Below are positions 7,602 through 15,857 of a stretch of DNA of 64,000 nucleotides, in pieces. The notes beneath the pieces are model-generated. The model saw only the letters and a list, made by a program, of their open reading frames with translations. It ran no database searches and had not been told where the DNA came from. The stretch comes from Candidatus Saccharicenans sp. (GTDB lineage: Bacteria; Acidobacteriota; Aminicenantia; Aminicenantales; Saccharicenantaceae). How positions within the stretch are numbered: the stretch's first letter is position 1; the number at the start of each line of letters is the position of its first letter. The DNA lies in contig JAOAIU010000048.1 of the NCBI GenBank assembly GCA_026414545.1, positions 62,001 through 126,000 of the forward strand, in the 5' to 3' direction. The position numbers and the translations under genes were made by a program.

Positions 7602-9644
7602 CTAATCCACCTTGATCATCTTTTCCACGGGCGATACCCGGTTGCTCCAGACCCTGACCGCCAGGCTGGAACCTTTGCTGGCCTGGACTGTCCATTCCAG
7701 TTTCTTGACCTCGCCACCCTGAAGGTGCGATACCAGTTCTACCGGCCGCCCGGCAAAAAGCTTCTGCTTGCCCTCCAGTCTTAAACTGACTCTGATGGGG
7801 TAGGAGGTCAGGGCCCGCCGACCCTGGGCCAAGGAAGTGGGCAGAAGCCCATCATTCTGCAGGTAGACGGTCAGCCGGTAAAGGTCAGACCCGAGTTTTT
7901 CAATTTTAGTTTCCCTTATGGAGACGACTGGCAATTTCATCATGAGTTTTCGGCTGTATTGAACATGGTACCTGAGGGCAGCCTGAAGCTGGTCAGCCGG
8001 CGGTGTGTATTTTATGAAAGGAACAAAACCCCCAATTTCCACCAGACCCAGCCCGGGATGCTTGAATTGCTTCCAGTTGACAAAACCAGCACCTTTTAAG
8101 ACGTTATCGGAATAGGCCAGGAGATAAGCTTCCGGATTTTCTTCGCCCGCTGTGGCTCCGGCCGGCCTGGGCATTTTTTCCATCATCTCGGCCATCCTGG
8201 CCGGCGTGACCTGGCCCGATTGCACCATCTTGATGAGCATGGTGGCATTAAAGTTGGGGGGAGCGCCCCTGTCCTTCAGAAAAGCCGCGATTTTCTCCTC
8301 CCCCAGGGACAGGAATTCTTCCGACGACATCGACCTGAGGCGGTCGGGAGTTAATTCGTCCTTTTTATCTTCCTTTTTTGGCTCAGCGACCTGCCACAGG
8401 TCAAAGGAAAACACCGGCACCCCGTACTGGTAATAGGCAAAAGCCGCCAAGGAGCCCTTGCCCACGCCCCTGGCTCTCTTTTCCAGGTAATCCAGGCCGA
8501 CTTCCTTCAGTCCGCTTTTGTATTCCTTCTGAAGCTCTTCGTATATGGCCTGGTCCGAGCGGTCCAGGTTCATGGCCGGGCCCAGCCCCAGGAAAGTGGC
8601 CACCAGGCTCTCGTCTACTTCCATGCCCCCGGCGAAGCCAGAGCTTTTCAGAACATCCACAATTTCCTTAAGCGTATATTCAGCCTCGGGGTCCAGCCCG
8701 AGGAAGCTGGCAAATTGCCGGGGAACTCGGACCCGGTCCGCACCAACTCTGGCCTGTCCGGTCTGCTGCATATTAAGCAGGTTATTCTCGGTAGAAAAAT
8801 TTATTACCATGGCTATGTTGTTATGGTCGAACATGAACTTCAACAGGGCTTCGGTTTCGGGTTCAGATACCGGATAAAGGCCGGATCGCTTCTGGAAATA
8901 CTCAAAGTCGTGGGGGAAATTTCTGTTCAGGTCCACTCCGCCGGGGCCATCCTCGTTTATCTGGCCATCGCCATCATTATCCAGGCCCTCCGTATATACC
9001 AAGTATTCTCCCTTCTCTCCTTTTTTCGGGTCGGCCAGCTTCATCAGCCTGGGCTCCCGGGGGTCAATCATCCAGCGGCCTTCTGGCGATTTGACTCTCA
9101 TGGTGGTAATGAGTCCGTCGCCGTCGAGGTCCTCCGGCCCATCCTCATCGACCAGTCCGTCGTTGTCTTCATCCACAGGGCGGCCGTTAAAAGTCCTTTC
9201 CTGTCTTGGTTTCGAGAAATAGGCTGCCGCCGCTTCTGGATTCAACAGCGGAATTATGTAAACGGTATTCCGGTTCAAGAAATCCGTCCAGGCCTTATCC
9301 TGGCCATAGTCGGTAAGAATGGATTCGGCCAGTTGCAGGGCGGCCTCGGTTCCCGGAAGGTGAATCCCTTCTGCGTTAGCCACCACCAGCACGGCCGGCC
9401 TATCTTCCGGCTCGGACTTATTCTTTCGCCCGGCAATTTCCAGGACAAGGATATCCTGACCGCCAAACGATTTACCGATGCCCTTCAGGCGGCTGATTTC
9501 AGGGAATTTGCCGGCCAGGCTTTTCAGGCTGGCGGCCACTTCGGCCGGTGAATGGTATTTTGTTTCTACCTGAGCCACCAGCAGGGGAGCGGCCAGCAGA
9601 AAGCAGAAGATAACCAGGAACAACGGGATCTTATATTTGGACAT
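7602..9644 (-). CDS. Secreted M14-family paralogue with a degenerate zinc site (probable pseudo-peptidase)
   Basis: I chose the ATG at 9644 because a GGAGG lies just before it and a clean signal peptide follows (MSKYKIPLFL...); the track's longer start adds 31 unlikely residues. The 680-residue product aligns along its N-terminal half with the next gene, sharing the Asp-rich loops and GVDLNRNF. At the zinc site HGNE is replaced by EGIH (92-95), and the third ligand His is replaced by Ser (INFSTENN, near 284). The Glu expected in the catalytic strand is not seen (FSFDLWQV). An insertion of about 80 charged residues sits in the middle. I infer a non-catalytic or altered-metal protein that may bind peptide or assist the active paralogue. 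Confidence 0.87.
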   Translation of the reverse strand: MSKYKIPLFLVIFCFLLAAPLLVAQVETKYHSPAEVAASLKSLAGKFPEISRLKGIGKSFGGQDILVLEIAGRKNKSEPEDRPAVLVVANAEGIHLPGTEAALQLAESILTDYGQDKAWTDFLNRNTVYIIPLLNPEAAAAYFSKPRQERTFNGRPVDEDNDGLVDEDGPEDLDGDGLITTMRVKSPEGRWMIDPREPRLMKLADPKKGEKGEYLVYTEGLDNDGDGQINEDGPGGVDLNRNFPHDFEYFQKRSGLYPVSEPETEALLKFMFDHNNIAMVINFSTENNLLNMQQTGQARVGADRVRVPRQFASFLGLDPEAEYTLKEIVDVLKSSGFAGGMEVDESLVATFLGLGPAMNLDRSDQAIYEELQKEYKSGLKEVGLDYLEKRARGVGKGSLAAFAYYQYGVPVFSFDLWQVAEPKKEDKKDELTPDRLRSMSSEEFLSLGEEKIAAFLKDRGAPPNFNATMLIKMVQSGQVTPARMAEMMEKMPRPAGATAGEENPEAYLLAYSDNVLKGAGFVNWKQFKHPGLGLVEIGGFVPFIKYTPPADQLQAALRYHVQYSRKLMMKLPVVSIRETKIEKLGSDLYRLTVYLQNDGLLPTSLAQGRRALTSYPIRVSLRLEGKQKLFAGRPVELVSHLQGGEVKKLEWTVQASKGSSLAVRVWSNRVSPVEKMIKVD

Positions 9645-9783
9645 AAATCCTCCTTCCAATTTCCAGCAAGAATAAATATACGGACAAGAACTCAGCATGG
9701 TTCTGACGTTATCGACCTTATGAAAACTCCGGGCCATCAGCAGATAACAAATAAATTATTTTTATCGTCTGAGGTTCTTATCT

Positions 9784-9789
9784 TATAAT
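9784..9789 (+). promoter_or_regulatory. Candidate -10 box for the Asp-box protein gene
   Basis: TATAAT sits 39 nt before the chosen ATG, in the AT-rich gap between divergent genes. The -35 position 17 nt upstream (TTTATC) is weak, so only the -10 element is supported. Confidence 0.45.
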
Positions 9790-9828
9790 GGACCTCGGTC
9801 AGAAGCAAATCAGAAATTGGAGGTCAAC

Positions 9829-12800
9829 ATGCCGAGCGCCCGGAGAGATTTAATTTTTCCATTCCGGCGGAAAAATATCCTCACCATTAAGGCAGTAATT
9901 TTCTGCCTGGCTTTCCTGATGTTCCGGTCACCCCTTCCGGCCCAGGCGCAGCAAACGGACCGGGTCAATGAATACCTGAATAAGTTTATCACCTGGAGGA
10001 ACATCGGCCCGGCAGTTCCTGGTGGCCGAACCGTGGACCTGGATGTGGTGGAAAAAAATCCCTCGATAATATACGCGGCCGTCGGACCCAGCGGGCTATG
10101 GAAATCGGAAAATAATGGACTTAGCTGGTTTCCGGTCTTTCAGCGCGAAGAAACAGTTTCGGTGGGAGCAGTGGCTGTGGCCCAGTCTTCGCCCGATGTT
10201 GTCTGGGTAGGAACCGGGGAAAGCACCAGCCGGAATTCAGTCACAGTTGGAAATGGAGTTTACAAGTCAACCGACGGGGGCAAGACCTGGAAGAACATGG
10301 GGCTCAATGATACCAGGCACATCAGCCGGATCATCATCAGTCGGGGAGACCCCAACGTCGTCTATGTGGCAGCCATGGGCCACCTCTGGGGGCCTAACTC
10401 CGAGCGTGGAATTTACAAGACCATAGACGGGGGCCAGAGCTGGCAAAAGATTCTCTATGTTAATGAAAATACAGGATTTAGCGACCTGGAAATGGACTCC
10501 GGAGATTCTCAAGTTCTCTACGCCGCTGCTTATGAACACCGCCGGCTTCCATACCGCATGGTCAGCGGCGGACCGGGCAGCGGTATTTTTAAATCCACTG
10601 ACGGTGGCTTGACCTGGTCCAGGCTGACCAGGGACTTGCCTGAAGGAATCATGGGCAGAATCGGGCTGGCCGTATCCAGGAGCAAGCCAGGAGTGGTCTA
10701 TGCCCTGATTGAACACCAGGACCCGGGAATCTGGCGCTCGGAAGATTATGGCCAGAGCTGGAAGAGGACCTGCGATGCCAAGACCTACAAAAATGTAAAT
10801 AACAGGCCATTTTATTACAGCCATATCTATGTCGACCCGTCTGATGACCGGACCATTTATGTCCAGTCCACCGGTCTTTACGTTTCTAATGACATGGGCC
10901 AGAAATTCCGGGCGATAGGGCAGGGGACCCATCCTGATCACCATGCCCTGTGGATCGACCCGGCCAACCCGTGGCATCTAATCGACGGAAATGACGGCGG
11001 CATAGATATTACCTATGACGGCGGCAAGACCTGGTTCCCGGTGACCAGCATCGACGCGGCCGAGGTCTATCAGGTGGGCTTTGATTATAGTCTGCCCTAC
11101 AGGGTCTACTGCGGGCTCCAGGATAATGGCTGCTGGGGTGGCCCCTCCAATTCTCTGGACAGCCGGGGAATCCTTAATGAGCACTGGGAATTCATAAATG
11201 GGGGAGACGGCTTTTTTGTCAGACCAGACCCTGAGAACAGCTTTATTGTCTATTGCAATTCTCAGAATAATGGACTTATCAGGAAAGATCTCAGGCACGG
11301 TCTGGGCAAGAGCCTCAGGCCTGAGGCTCCGCTGAATGAGCCCCCTTACCGGTTTAACTGGAATGCACCCATCATGATATCACCTCATGATAATAATACA
11401 GTCTATTGCGCCGGAAACTTCCTTTTCAGGTCAAAAGATGGGGGATATTCCTGGGAAAAGATCAGCCCGGACCTGACCAGCAACGACCCGGCCAAGCAGG
11501 TTGACGGAGTGGGCCCTATAACCATTGAAAACAGCGGGGCCGAGGTCCATTGCACCATTACAGCCATAGCTGAATCGCCCGTACAGGCCGGGGTATTGTG
11601 GTGTGGGACTGATGACGGCAACCTTCAAGTTTCACGGGATGGAGGCCAGAGCTGGACCAACGTTGCGAGGAATATCACGGGACTTCCCCGGAATTCCTGG
11701 TGTTCCAGGGTTGAGGCCTCTCATTTTGAAGCTGGAACAGCCTACGTAGCCTTTGATAACCACCGTAGCGATGATTATTCACCATATATTTACAAGACTA
11801 CTGACTTTGGAAAGACCTGGAAATCCCTGCGCTCCAACCTGCCCGCATTTGGCTGGGTGCATGTAATAAGAGAGCATCCTAAAAATAGGAATTTACTGTT
11901 TGTTGGAACAGAATTTGGAATTTATGCTTCTTATAACTTTGGGTTAAGTTGGCTTAAAATTCACGGCACAAATTTACCTACTGTAGCCGTCAATGACATT
12001 GCCATTCATCCCAGAGAAGATGACCTTATCATCGGAACTCATGGCCGGGGCATCTGGATCCTGGACGATATCTGTTACCTCAGCCAGTTCAACCCGGATA
12101 TCATAAATTCTGATTTTTACCTTTTTAGGCCCAGAGCCGCCTATCTTTTCTTAAATTCTAGCCGGGGAGACATTTATTCGACTTTCGGTTTCAGGGGAAA
12201 TAACCCGCCCGTCGGAGCTGGGCTTACTTATTTTGTCCGCAGCGACCTCAGCGGGGATTTTAAAATAGTTATTCGTTCGAACGATAACGAGCCGGTCATA
12301 GAAATCCCGCTTCAGAAGAAAGCCGGCCTTAATCGAACCAGCTGGAATCTCCAGTTTTTACCAAGAACCGGCAGCGGCGAAAAACCTCAGATGGTCGGTA
12401 TCATGAACGTCATGTGTAATGTTACTCCTGGGGAATACAGTGTTTACATAAAAATAGGGGACAAAGAACATCAAGCAAAGCTAACGGTTTTTCCCGACCC
12501 CAGATTTGAACTTAACCCGGCAGAAATTCAGAAGCAATATCAGCTTGTGGCCGAGCTGACCAAAATCAACAACTTTTATGCCAGGGCTATTGCTGTGGTA
12601 CGCAATATTTCCAGAGATCTGGAAAAGACCAGCACCGAGATTGCAAATATTAAAGACGAGTCAACCAGAAAGCAAGCAGAGAATCAGCACAGGAAATTCC
12701 TCGATTCCTTCAATACCATGTCTGATATTTTTCAGACAGAGGGGACCATGCTCGGCCTTTCCATTCCTTACCAGAAATTCCTCCGTGGTCCAATAAATAT

Positions 12801-13017
12801 TAAGCTCATTACCCTTATTCAAGGAATCGCTGGTTATCCAGCAGGCCCAACAGCAACCGAAATTAGACAGGCAGAAGAACTCATCTCCAGGATCCGCAAT
12901 TCAATCCAGAAGCTAAATGAATTCATCAACAAAGACCTGGACGAATTCAACCGCTTCCTCGAATCAAATAAATTAACGCCCATAAAGAAACCGGAACCAT
13001 TAACCATGGATAACTGA
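9829..13017 (+). CDS. Large secreted Asp-box (BNR/VPS10-like) beta-propeller protein
   Basis: The ATG at 9829 is preceded by TTGGAGG; the TTG used by the track is part of that SD. The 1062-residue product has an arginine/lysine-rich N-terminus and a signal peptide ending at AQA-QQ. At least ten Asp-box repeats follow, such as KSTDGGKTW, KTIDGGQSW, RSKDGGYSW and KTTDFGKTW, spread over roughly residues 140-710. They form one or two beta-propellers of the sortilin/VPS10 or photosystem-assembly YCF48 type. After HGRGIWILDD comes a beta-rich stretch and then a Lys/Glu-rich helical tail. Such proteins are often annotated as glycosyl hydrolases, but no catalytic residues can be assigned here; peptide or glycan binding outside the cell is more cautious. 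Base composition becomes visibly more AT-rich in its last third. Confidence 0.85.
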   Translation: MPSARRDLIFPFRRKNILTIKAVIFCLAFLMFRSPLPAQAQQTDRVNEYLNKFITWRNIGPAVPGGRTVDLDVVEKNPSIIYAAVGPSGLWKSENNGLSWFPVFQREETVSVGAVAVAQSSPDVVWVGTGESTSRNSVTVGNGVYKSTDGGKTWKNMGLNDTRHISRIIISRGDPNVVYVAAMGHLWGPNSERGIYKTIDGGQSWQKILYVNENTGFSDLEMDSGDSQVLYAAAYEHRRLPYRMVSGGPGSGIFKSTDGGLTWSRLTRDLPEGIMGRIGLAVSRSKPGVVYALIEHQDPGIWRSEDYGQSWKRTCDAKTYKNVNNRPFYYSHIYVDPSDDRTIYVQSTGLYVSNDMGQKFRAIGQGTHPDHHALWIDPANPWHLIDGNDGGIDITYDGGKTWFPVTSIDAAEVYQVGFDYSLPYRVYCGLQDNGCWGGPSNSLDSRGILNEHWEFINGGDGFFVRPDPENSFIVYCNSQNNGLIRKDLRHGLGKSLRPEAPLNEPPYRFNWNAPIMISPHDNNTVYCAGNFLFRSKDGGYSWEKISPDLTSNDPAKQVDGVGPITIENSGAEVHCTITAIAESPVQAGVLWCGTDDGNLQVSRDGGQSWTNVARNITGLPRNSWCSRVEASHFEAGTAYVAFDNHRSDDYSPYIYKTTDFGKTWKSLRSNLPAFGWVHVIREHPKNRNLLFVGTEFGIYASYNFGLSWLKIHGTNLPTVAVNDIAIHPREDDLIIGTHGRGIWILDDICYLSQFNPDIINSDFYLFRPRAAYLFLNSSRGDIYSTFGFRGNNPPVGAGLTYFVRSDLSGDFKIVIRSNDNEPVIEIPLQKKAGLNRTSWNLQFLPRTGSGEKPQMVGIMNVMCNVTPGEYSVYIKIGDKEHQAKLTVFPDPRFELNPAEIQKQYQLVAELTKINNFYARAIAVVRNISRDLEKTSTEIANIKDESTRKQAENQHRKFLDSFNTMSDIFQTEGTMLGLSIPYQKFLRGPINIKLITLIQGIAGYPAGPTATEIRQAEELISRIRNSIQKLNEFINKDLDEFNRFLESNKLTPIKKPEPLTMDN

Positions 13018-13064
13018 TAATTCAAATATTTTATATATTATTTATTATCAATTACTTATAGATA

Positions 13065-13080
13065 TGTCGGCCTGCCGACA
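13065..13080. repeat. Perfect inverted repeat TGTCGG-N4-CCGACA before parA
   Basis: TGTCGG, a CCTG loop and CCGACA form a perfect 6-bp hairpin 48 nt after the stop of the Asp-box gene. No T-run follows on the plus strand, so an intrinsic terminator is doubtful. It could be an operator, a dispersed repeat unit or a Rho-related hairpin. Confidence 0.5.
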
Positions 13081-13106
13081 GGTAATAAATTTTTAAAAAT
13101 AATCTC

Positions 13107-13135
13107 TTGTATTTACATCTTCTTTTTTGTATATT
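13107..13135 (+). promoter_or_regulatory. Sigma70-type promoter for parAB
   Basis: TTGTAT (13107-13112), a 17-nt spacer and TATATT (13130-13135) match the -35 and -10 consensus well. The predicted transcript starts near 13142, leaving the GGAGGA at 13155-13160 in a short leader before the TTG start of parA. Confidence 0.6.
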
Positions 13136-13165
13136 TTTATTAATGATATTTACCGGAGGATTATC

Positions 13166-13933
13166 TTGATCATCGCTGTAACTAATCAAAAAGGCGGAGT
13201 GGGTAAGACCACCACCTGTGTTAACGTCTCTGCTGCGCTGGCCTTAATGGGGCATCGTGTTCTTCTGGTAGACATGGACCCCCAGGCTCACAGCACAATA
13301 TCAATAGTAAATAATCCCCACGAAATTCCCAGGTCACTGTTTGATGTATTAATGGATAAGAATACCAAAATAAACGACATAATTGTAAAGTCGACCATTC
13401 CTGGGCTTGATGTGGCAATTAGCAGGATTTCCATGGCTAAGTTGGAACCTGCGCTGATAGGAGAATTCGATGGGCATTATCGTCTTAGGGATGCCCTGAA
13501 TACGGTTAAGGATCACTATGATTTTATATTCATCGATACGCCGCCAACACTTGGGCTGATAACCTTAAATGCCTTGGTAGCAGCCAGTCATATTCTTATT
13601 CCGATTCAATCTTCCTACCTGTGCCTTGAGGGTACCGATGACCTTCTGGAAACTATTGATAAAGTAAAAAAGATTGCTAATCCTGACCTTGAGATTCTCG
13701 GGGTAATAATCACTCTTCATGACCGCAGAACAAATATCTCTAAAGATGTCGTGGACAGAATTATTGAGGTTTTTGGCGACAAGGTCTTTAAGACCTATAT
13801 TTCAAAAAGTGTTAAGCTTGAGGAAAGTCCGGCCTACAAGGAAAGCATTTTTACTTTTGCCCCCGATTCTATCGGGGCCATTCAATATAAATCTGTCGCT
13901 GAGGAGTTGATTGAACGTGCAACAAAAAACTAA
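13166..13933 (+). CDS. parA: ParA/Soj chromosome-partitioning ATPase
   Basis: The track opens at a TTG inside the promoter. The better start is the TTG at 13166, 5 nt after GGAGGA, which gives 255 residues beginning LIIAVTNQKGG (Met in the protein). The deviant Walker A (QKGGVGKTTT), the DMDPQAHST switch segment and FIDTPPTLG are those of small chromosomal ParA proteins. It binds DNA as an ATP dimer and moves ParB-parS complexes; no parS-like site (TGTTTCACGTGAAACA) was found in the window. Its end overlaps the start of parB, so the two are coupled. The gene is distinctly more AT-rich than the housekeeping genes to the right. Confidence 0.94.
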   Translation: MIIAVTNQKGGVGKTTTCVNVSAALALMGHRVLLVDMDPQAHSTISIVNNPHEIPRSLFDVLMDKNTKINDIIVKSTIPGLDVAISRISMAKLEPALIGEFDGHYRLRDALNTVKDHYDFIFIDTPPTLGLITLNALVAASHILIPIQSSYLCLEGTDDLLETIDKVKKIANPDLEILGVIITLHDRRTNISKDVVDRIIEVFGDKVFKTYISKSVKLEESPAYKESIFTFAPDSIGAIQYKSVAEELIERATKN

Positions 13934-14819
13934 AAAATCCGGCCTTCCCGACAATTTAATTATGAGGCATGACCCTCACTTTGTTGAGTTGATTGCCTCC
14001 AAGACCTCAGCTCCCAGGATCAGAATGATCCCGCTCGACAGGATAGAGCCGAATCCCCGGCAACCGCGTAGCGAGCTGGGAGACATCCAGGAATTGATGG
14101 ACTCCATAAAAGCAAAGGGCGTTCTTGAACCCATAATCGTCAGGCCAAAGGGAGAAAAGTTTGAGATTATTGCCGGAGAACGACGATTTGTAGCTTCAAA
14201 AAATCTTGGCTTAAAAGAAATTCCCTGCATTGAGATGACAGTCGACGATCAGGAAGCTATGGAGATAAGCCTGATAGAAAATCTCCAGCGAAAAGACCTT
14301 GATATTTTTGAAGAGGCAGACGGCCTAAAAGCCCTGATGAATCTTTATGGGTATAGCCACCAGGAAGTGGCCGACAAGATTGGCAAAGCCCGTTCCACAA
14401 TTACTGAAATTATTTCCGTTAGCCGCATACCTTTCGACCTTCGAGATAAGCTTAAACGAGCCGGCGTAACCAGCCGGAGCACCATTATTGAAATCGCCAA
14501 GCTTGAAAACGAGTCCCTGATGAGTCAGGTAGTGGAACGAATTATCCAAAATAGACTGACCAGAACTGATACCCGCGATTTGACCAGGCTATTTAAAGAA
14601 AAAGAAAATCAAGATACGGAAAAACCCAAGTTTTTCGTTTTTAATTATGTTCCCAAGGAAAATAAGACCTTTAAGCTGCGGATAGAATTTAAAAAACAGG
14701 TAGTTACCAGGCAAGAATTAATCAATATCCTTGAAAATATCATCAAACAACTTAAAGAAGAAGCGGGACAAAAGACTGGCTCAGGACAGCTCAAGCTTGA
14801 TGATGGGCAGGAAAAGTAG
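13911..14819 (+). CDS. parB: ParB/Spo0J-family centromere-binding CTPase
   Basis: The start is either the TTG at 13911 (GAGGAG just upstream) or the GTG at 13917; both overlap the end of parA. The 302-residue product has the ParB N-terminal CTP-binding fold, with NPRQPR, GERRFVAS (the GERR signature) and ENLQRKDLD. A helix-turn-helix domain follows (YSHQEVADKIGKARSTITEI), then a linker and a short C-terminal dimerisation region. The usual N-terminal ParA-stimulating segment (LGKGLxALI-like) is absent or diverged; the protein begins instead with a Lys-rich stretch and DNLIMRHDPHFVELI. With parA it should handle origin segregation. No terminator is seen after it. Confidence 0.93.
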   Translation: MNVQQKTKKSGLPDNLIMRHDPHFVELIASKTSAPRIRMIPLDRIEPNPRQPRSELGDIQELMDSIKAKGVLEPIIVRPKGEKFEIIAGERRFVASKNLGLKEIPCIEMTVDDQEAMEISLIENLQRKDLDIFEEADGLKALMNLYGYSHQEVADKIGKARSTITEIISVSRIPFDLRDKLKRAGVTSRSTIIEIAKLENESLMSQVVERIIQNRLTRTDTRDLTRLFKEKENQDTEKPKFFVFNYVPKENKTFKLRIEFKKQVVTRQELINILENIIKQLKEEAGQKTGSGQLKLDDGQEK

Positions 14820-15797
14820 CCTGATAGCAAAAGATATCAAGAGACCTGATATTAGTTTACATAATATAACTTATGCGACACAATTTAGCTACCATTTTCA
14901 TTTATTTTATTATCTATCACTTAGCATATTGTTAATCCTGTTAATATATCTGTTACCCATATTTTGTTCAGGTGTGGAAATCTCCGGCTAGGACCCAAAC
15001 CGTTACCCTGATGCTTGCCCGCCAGATTTATTTATCTAGATAATCACAAGAATGTGCAGAAAAGATTTTTGATGTGACAGCCATATTAATTTCAGTTGGC
15101 TTTATGAGTACAAAAGATTGTTTGAAAAAACTATCTCCGGTTAATTGGCTTATTCTGGCCTTAGAAAATTTAAAGGAAAAGGCTCCAGAGCGCCTGTTCT
15201 CAATGATCTTTTATTTTTTATATGACTTGCCAAATCATTGCCACCTAGACATAAATCCCTGAGACCGCCCTTAATTTTGCTTAGAATTCCAGGATATTAT
15301 CTCCTGTATAGAGTTGCCCTTGGTGATTACAGCCCAAAGATATAATTAAACCATATAGACTTCTAACCAGGATTGAAGCTCTTATCCCGTATGCCAACTT
15401 CCCCGCTATCGCCAAATATAACGAAAAATATGATGGAATATATCCTTTTAGGTATTTTTTTAGCTTTATCTGGTACATGTTAAAGGGCATGATTTCCCGG
15501 CCACTCGATAAAAAATGTTTTATTGTAATATCAATTGGAATTCTGCTATCATCTTTATAATCAATAATTTAAGATTAATTCCATATTCATCTTATTTATT
15601 ATCAACAAGATAAAGAATCACGGGGTTCAGAAAACACCCTTGCTTGTTAAGACTGATTTGTTCGCTATTTTTGCCAGAAATTAAGAAAGACCGGACCTGA
15701 CCGCATTAAATTAGTTAGAGCTTATGGAAATTAGAAGAAGGTGCGGGAGGCATCAGCACCTTATAGCGCCACGCCTCTGTACTCAAAAAAATGACAG
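14820..15797. other. AT-rich gene-poor island after parB
   Basis: Nearly 1 kb without an intact, SD-preceded gene, and clearly richer in A and T than the genes to its right. It holds a perfect 12-bp palindrome (TTATCTAGATAA, 15032-15043), a short unconvincing ORF (15074-15262) and the frameshifted protein-like remnant listed separately. A lone DnaA-box-like TTATCAACA at 15599-15607 is not enough to call an origin. I read it as a decayed region between convergent genes. Confidence 0.55.
15280..15560 (+). pseudogene. Probable frameshifted 3' remnant of an unidentified gene
   Basis: No ORF in the track covers this, but two adjoining plus-strand frames read like real protein. The first gives LRIPGYYLLYRVALGDYSPKI and then a stop at 15343. 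From about 15339 the next frame gives IIKPYRLLTRIEALIPYANF, continues through AKYNEKYDGIYPFRYFF and SFIWYMLKGMISRPL, and stops at 15558-15560. The composition (Tyr, Ile, Phe, Pro and charged residues, no low complexity) is unlike random AT-rich DNA. There is no start codon or SD. I do not recognise the family. A single indel near 15340 would join the two pieces. It could equally be chance in AT-rich sequence. Confidence 0.35.
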
Positions 15798-15857
15798 AAA
15801 AAAGCCAGGATGCCACTGACCCGGGGCCTGTTTACAGGCCCTTGCTCATGGCATCCA
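15798..15857 (-). terminator. Intrinsic terminator overlapping the 3' end of rho
   Basis: On the minus strand GATGCCA, inside the last codons of rho, pairs with TGGCATC beyond the stop. Inside this lies a second perfect hairpin, GGGCCTG-TAAA-CAGGCCC, whose loop is the rho stop codon. The outer stem is followed by CTGG and then six T. This is a good bipartite Rho-independent terminator for the rho transcript. Confidence 0.65.

Noticed and set aside
8715-9551. Plus-strand ORF of 278 aa opposite the M14 paralogue
   Set aside because: Same reason: antisense to a gene with signal peptide and conserved M14 segments, no start signal and low-information composition.
13127-14819. parS sites near parAB
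   Set aside because: No match to TGTTTCACGTGAAACA was seen; only half-sites occur elsewhere by chance (e.g. near 33760 and 46155).
15074-15262. 62-aa plus-strand ORF in the AT-rich gap
   Set aside because: No SD, no recognisable family, and no continuity with the better remnant at 15280-15560.
14820-15797. Chromosome origin in the AT-rich gap by parAB
   Set aside because: Only one weak DnaA-box-like site (TTATCAACA) and no cluster, no dnaA/dnaN nearby, and the flanking genes converge rather than diverge.
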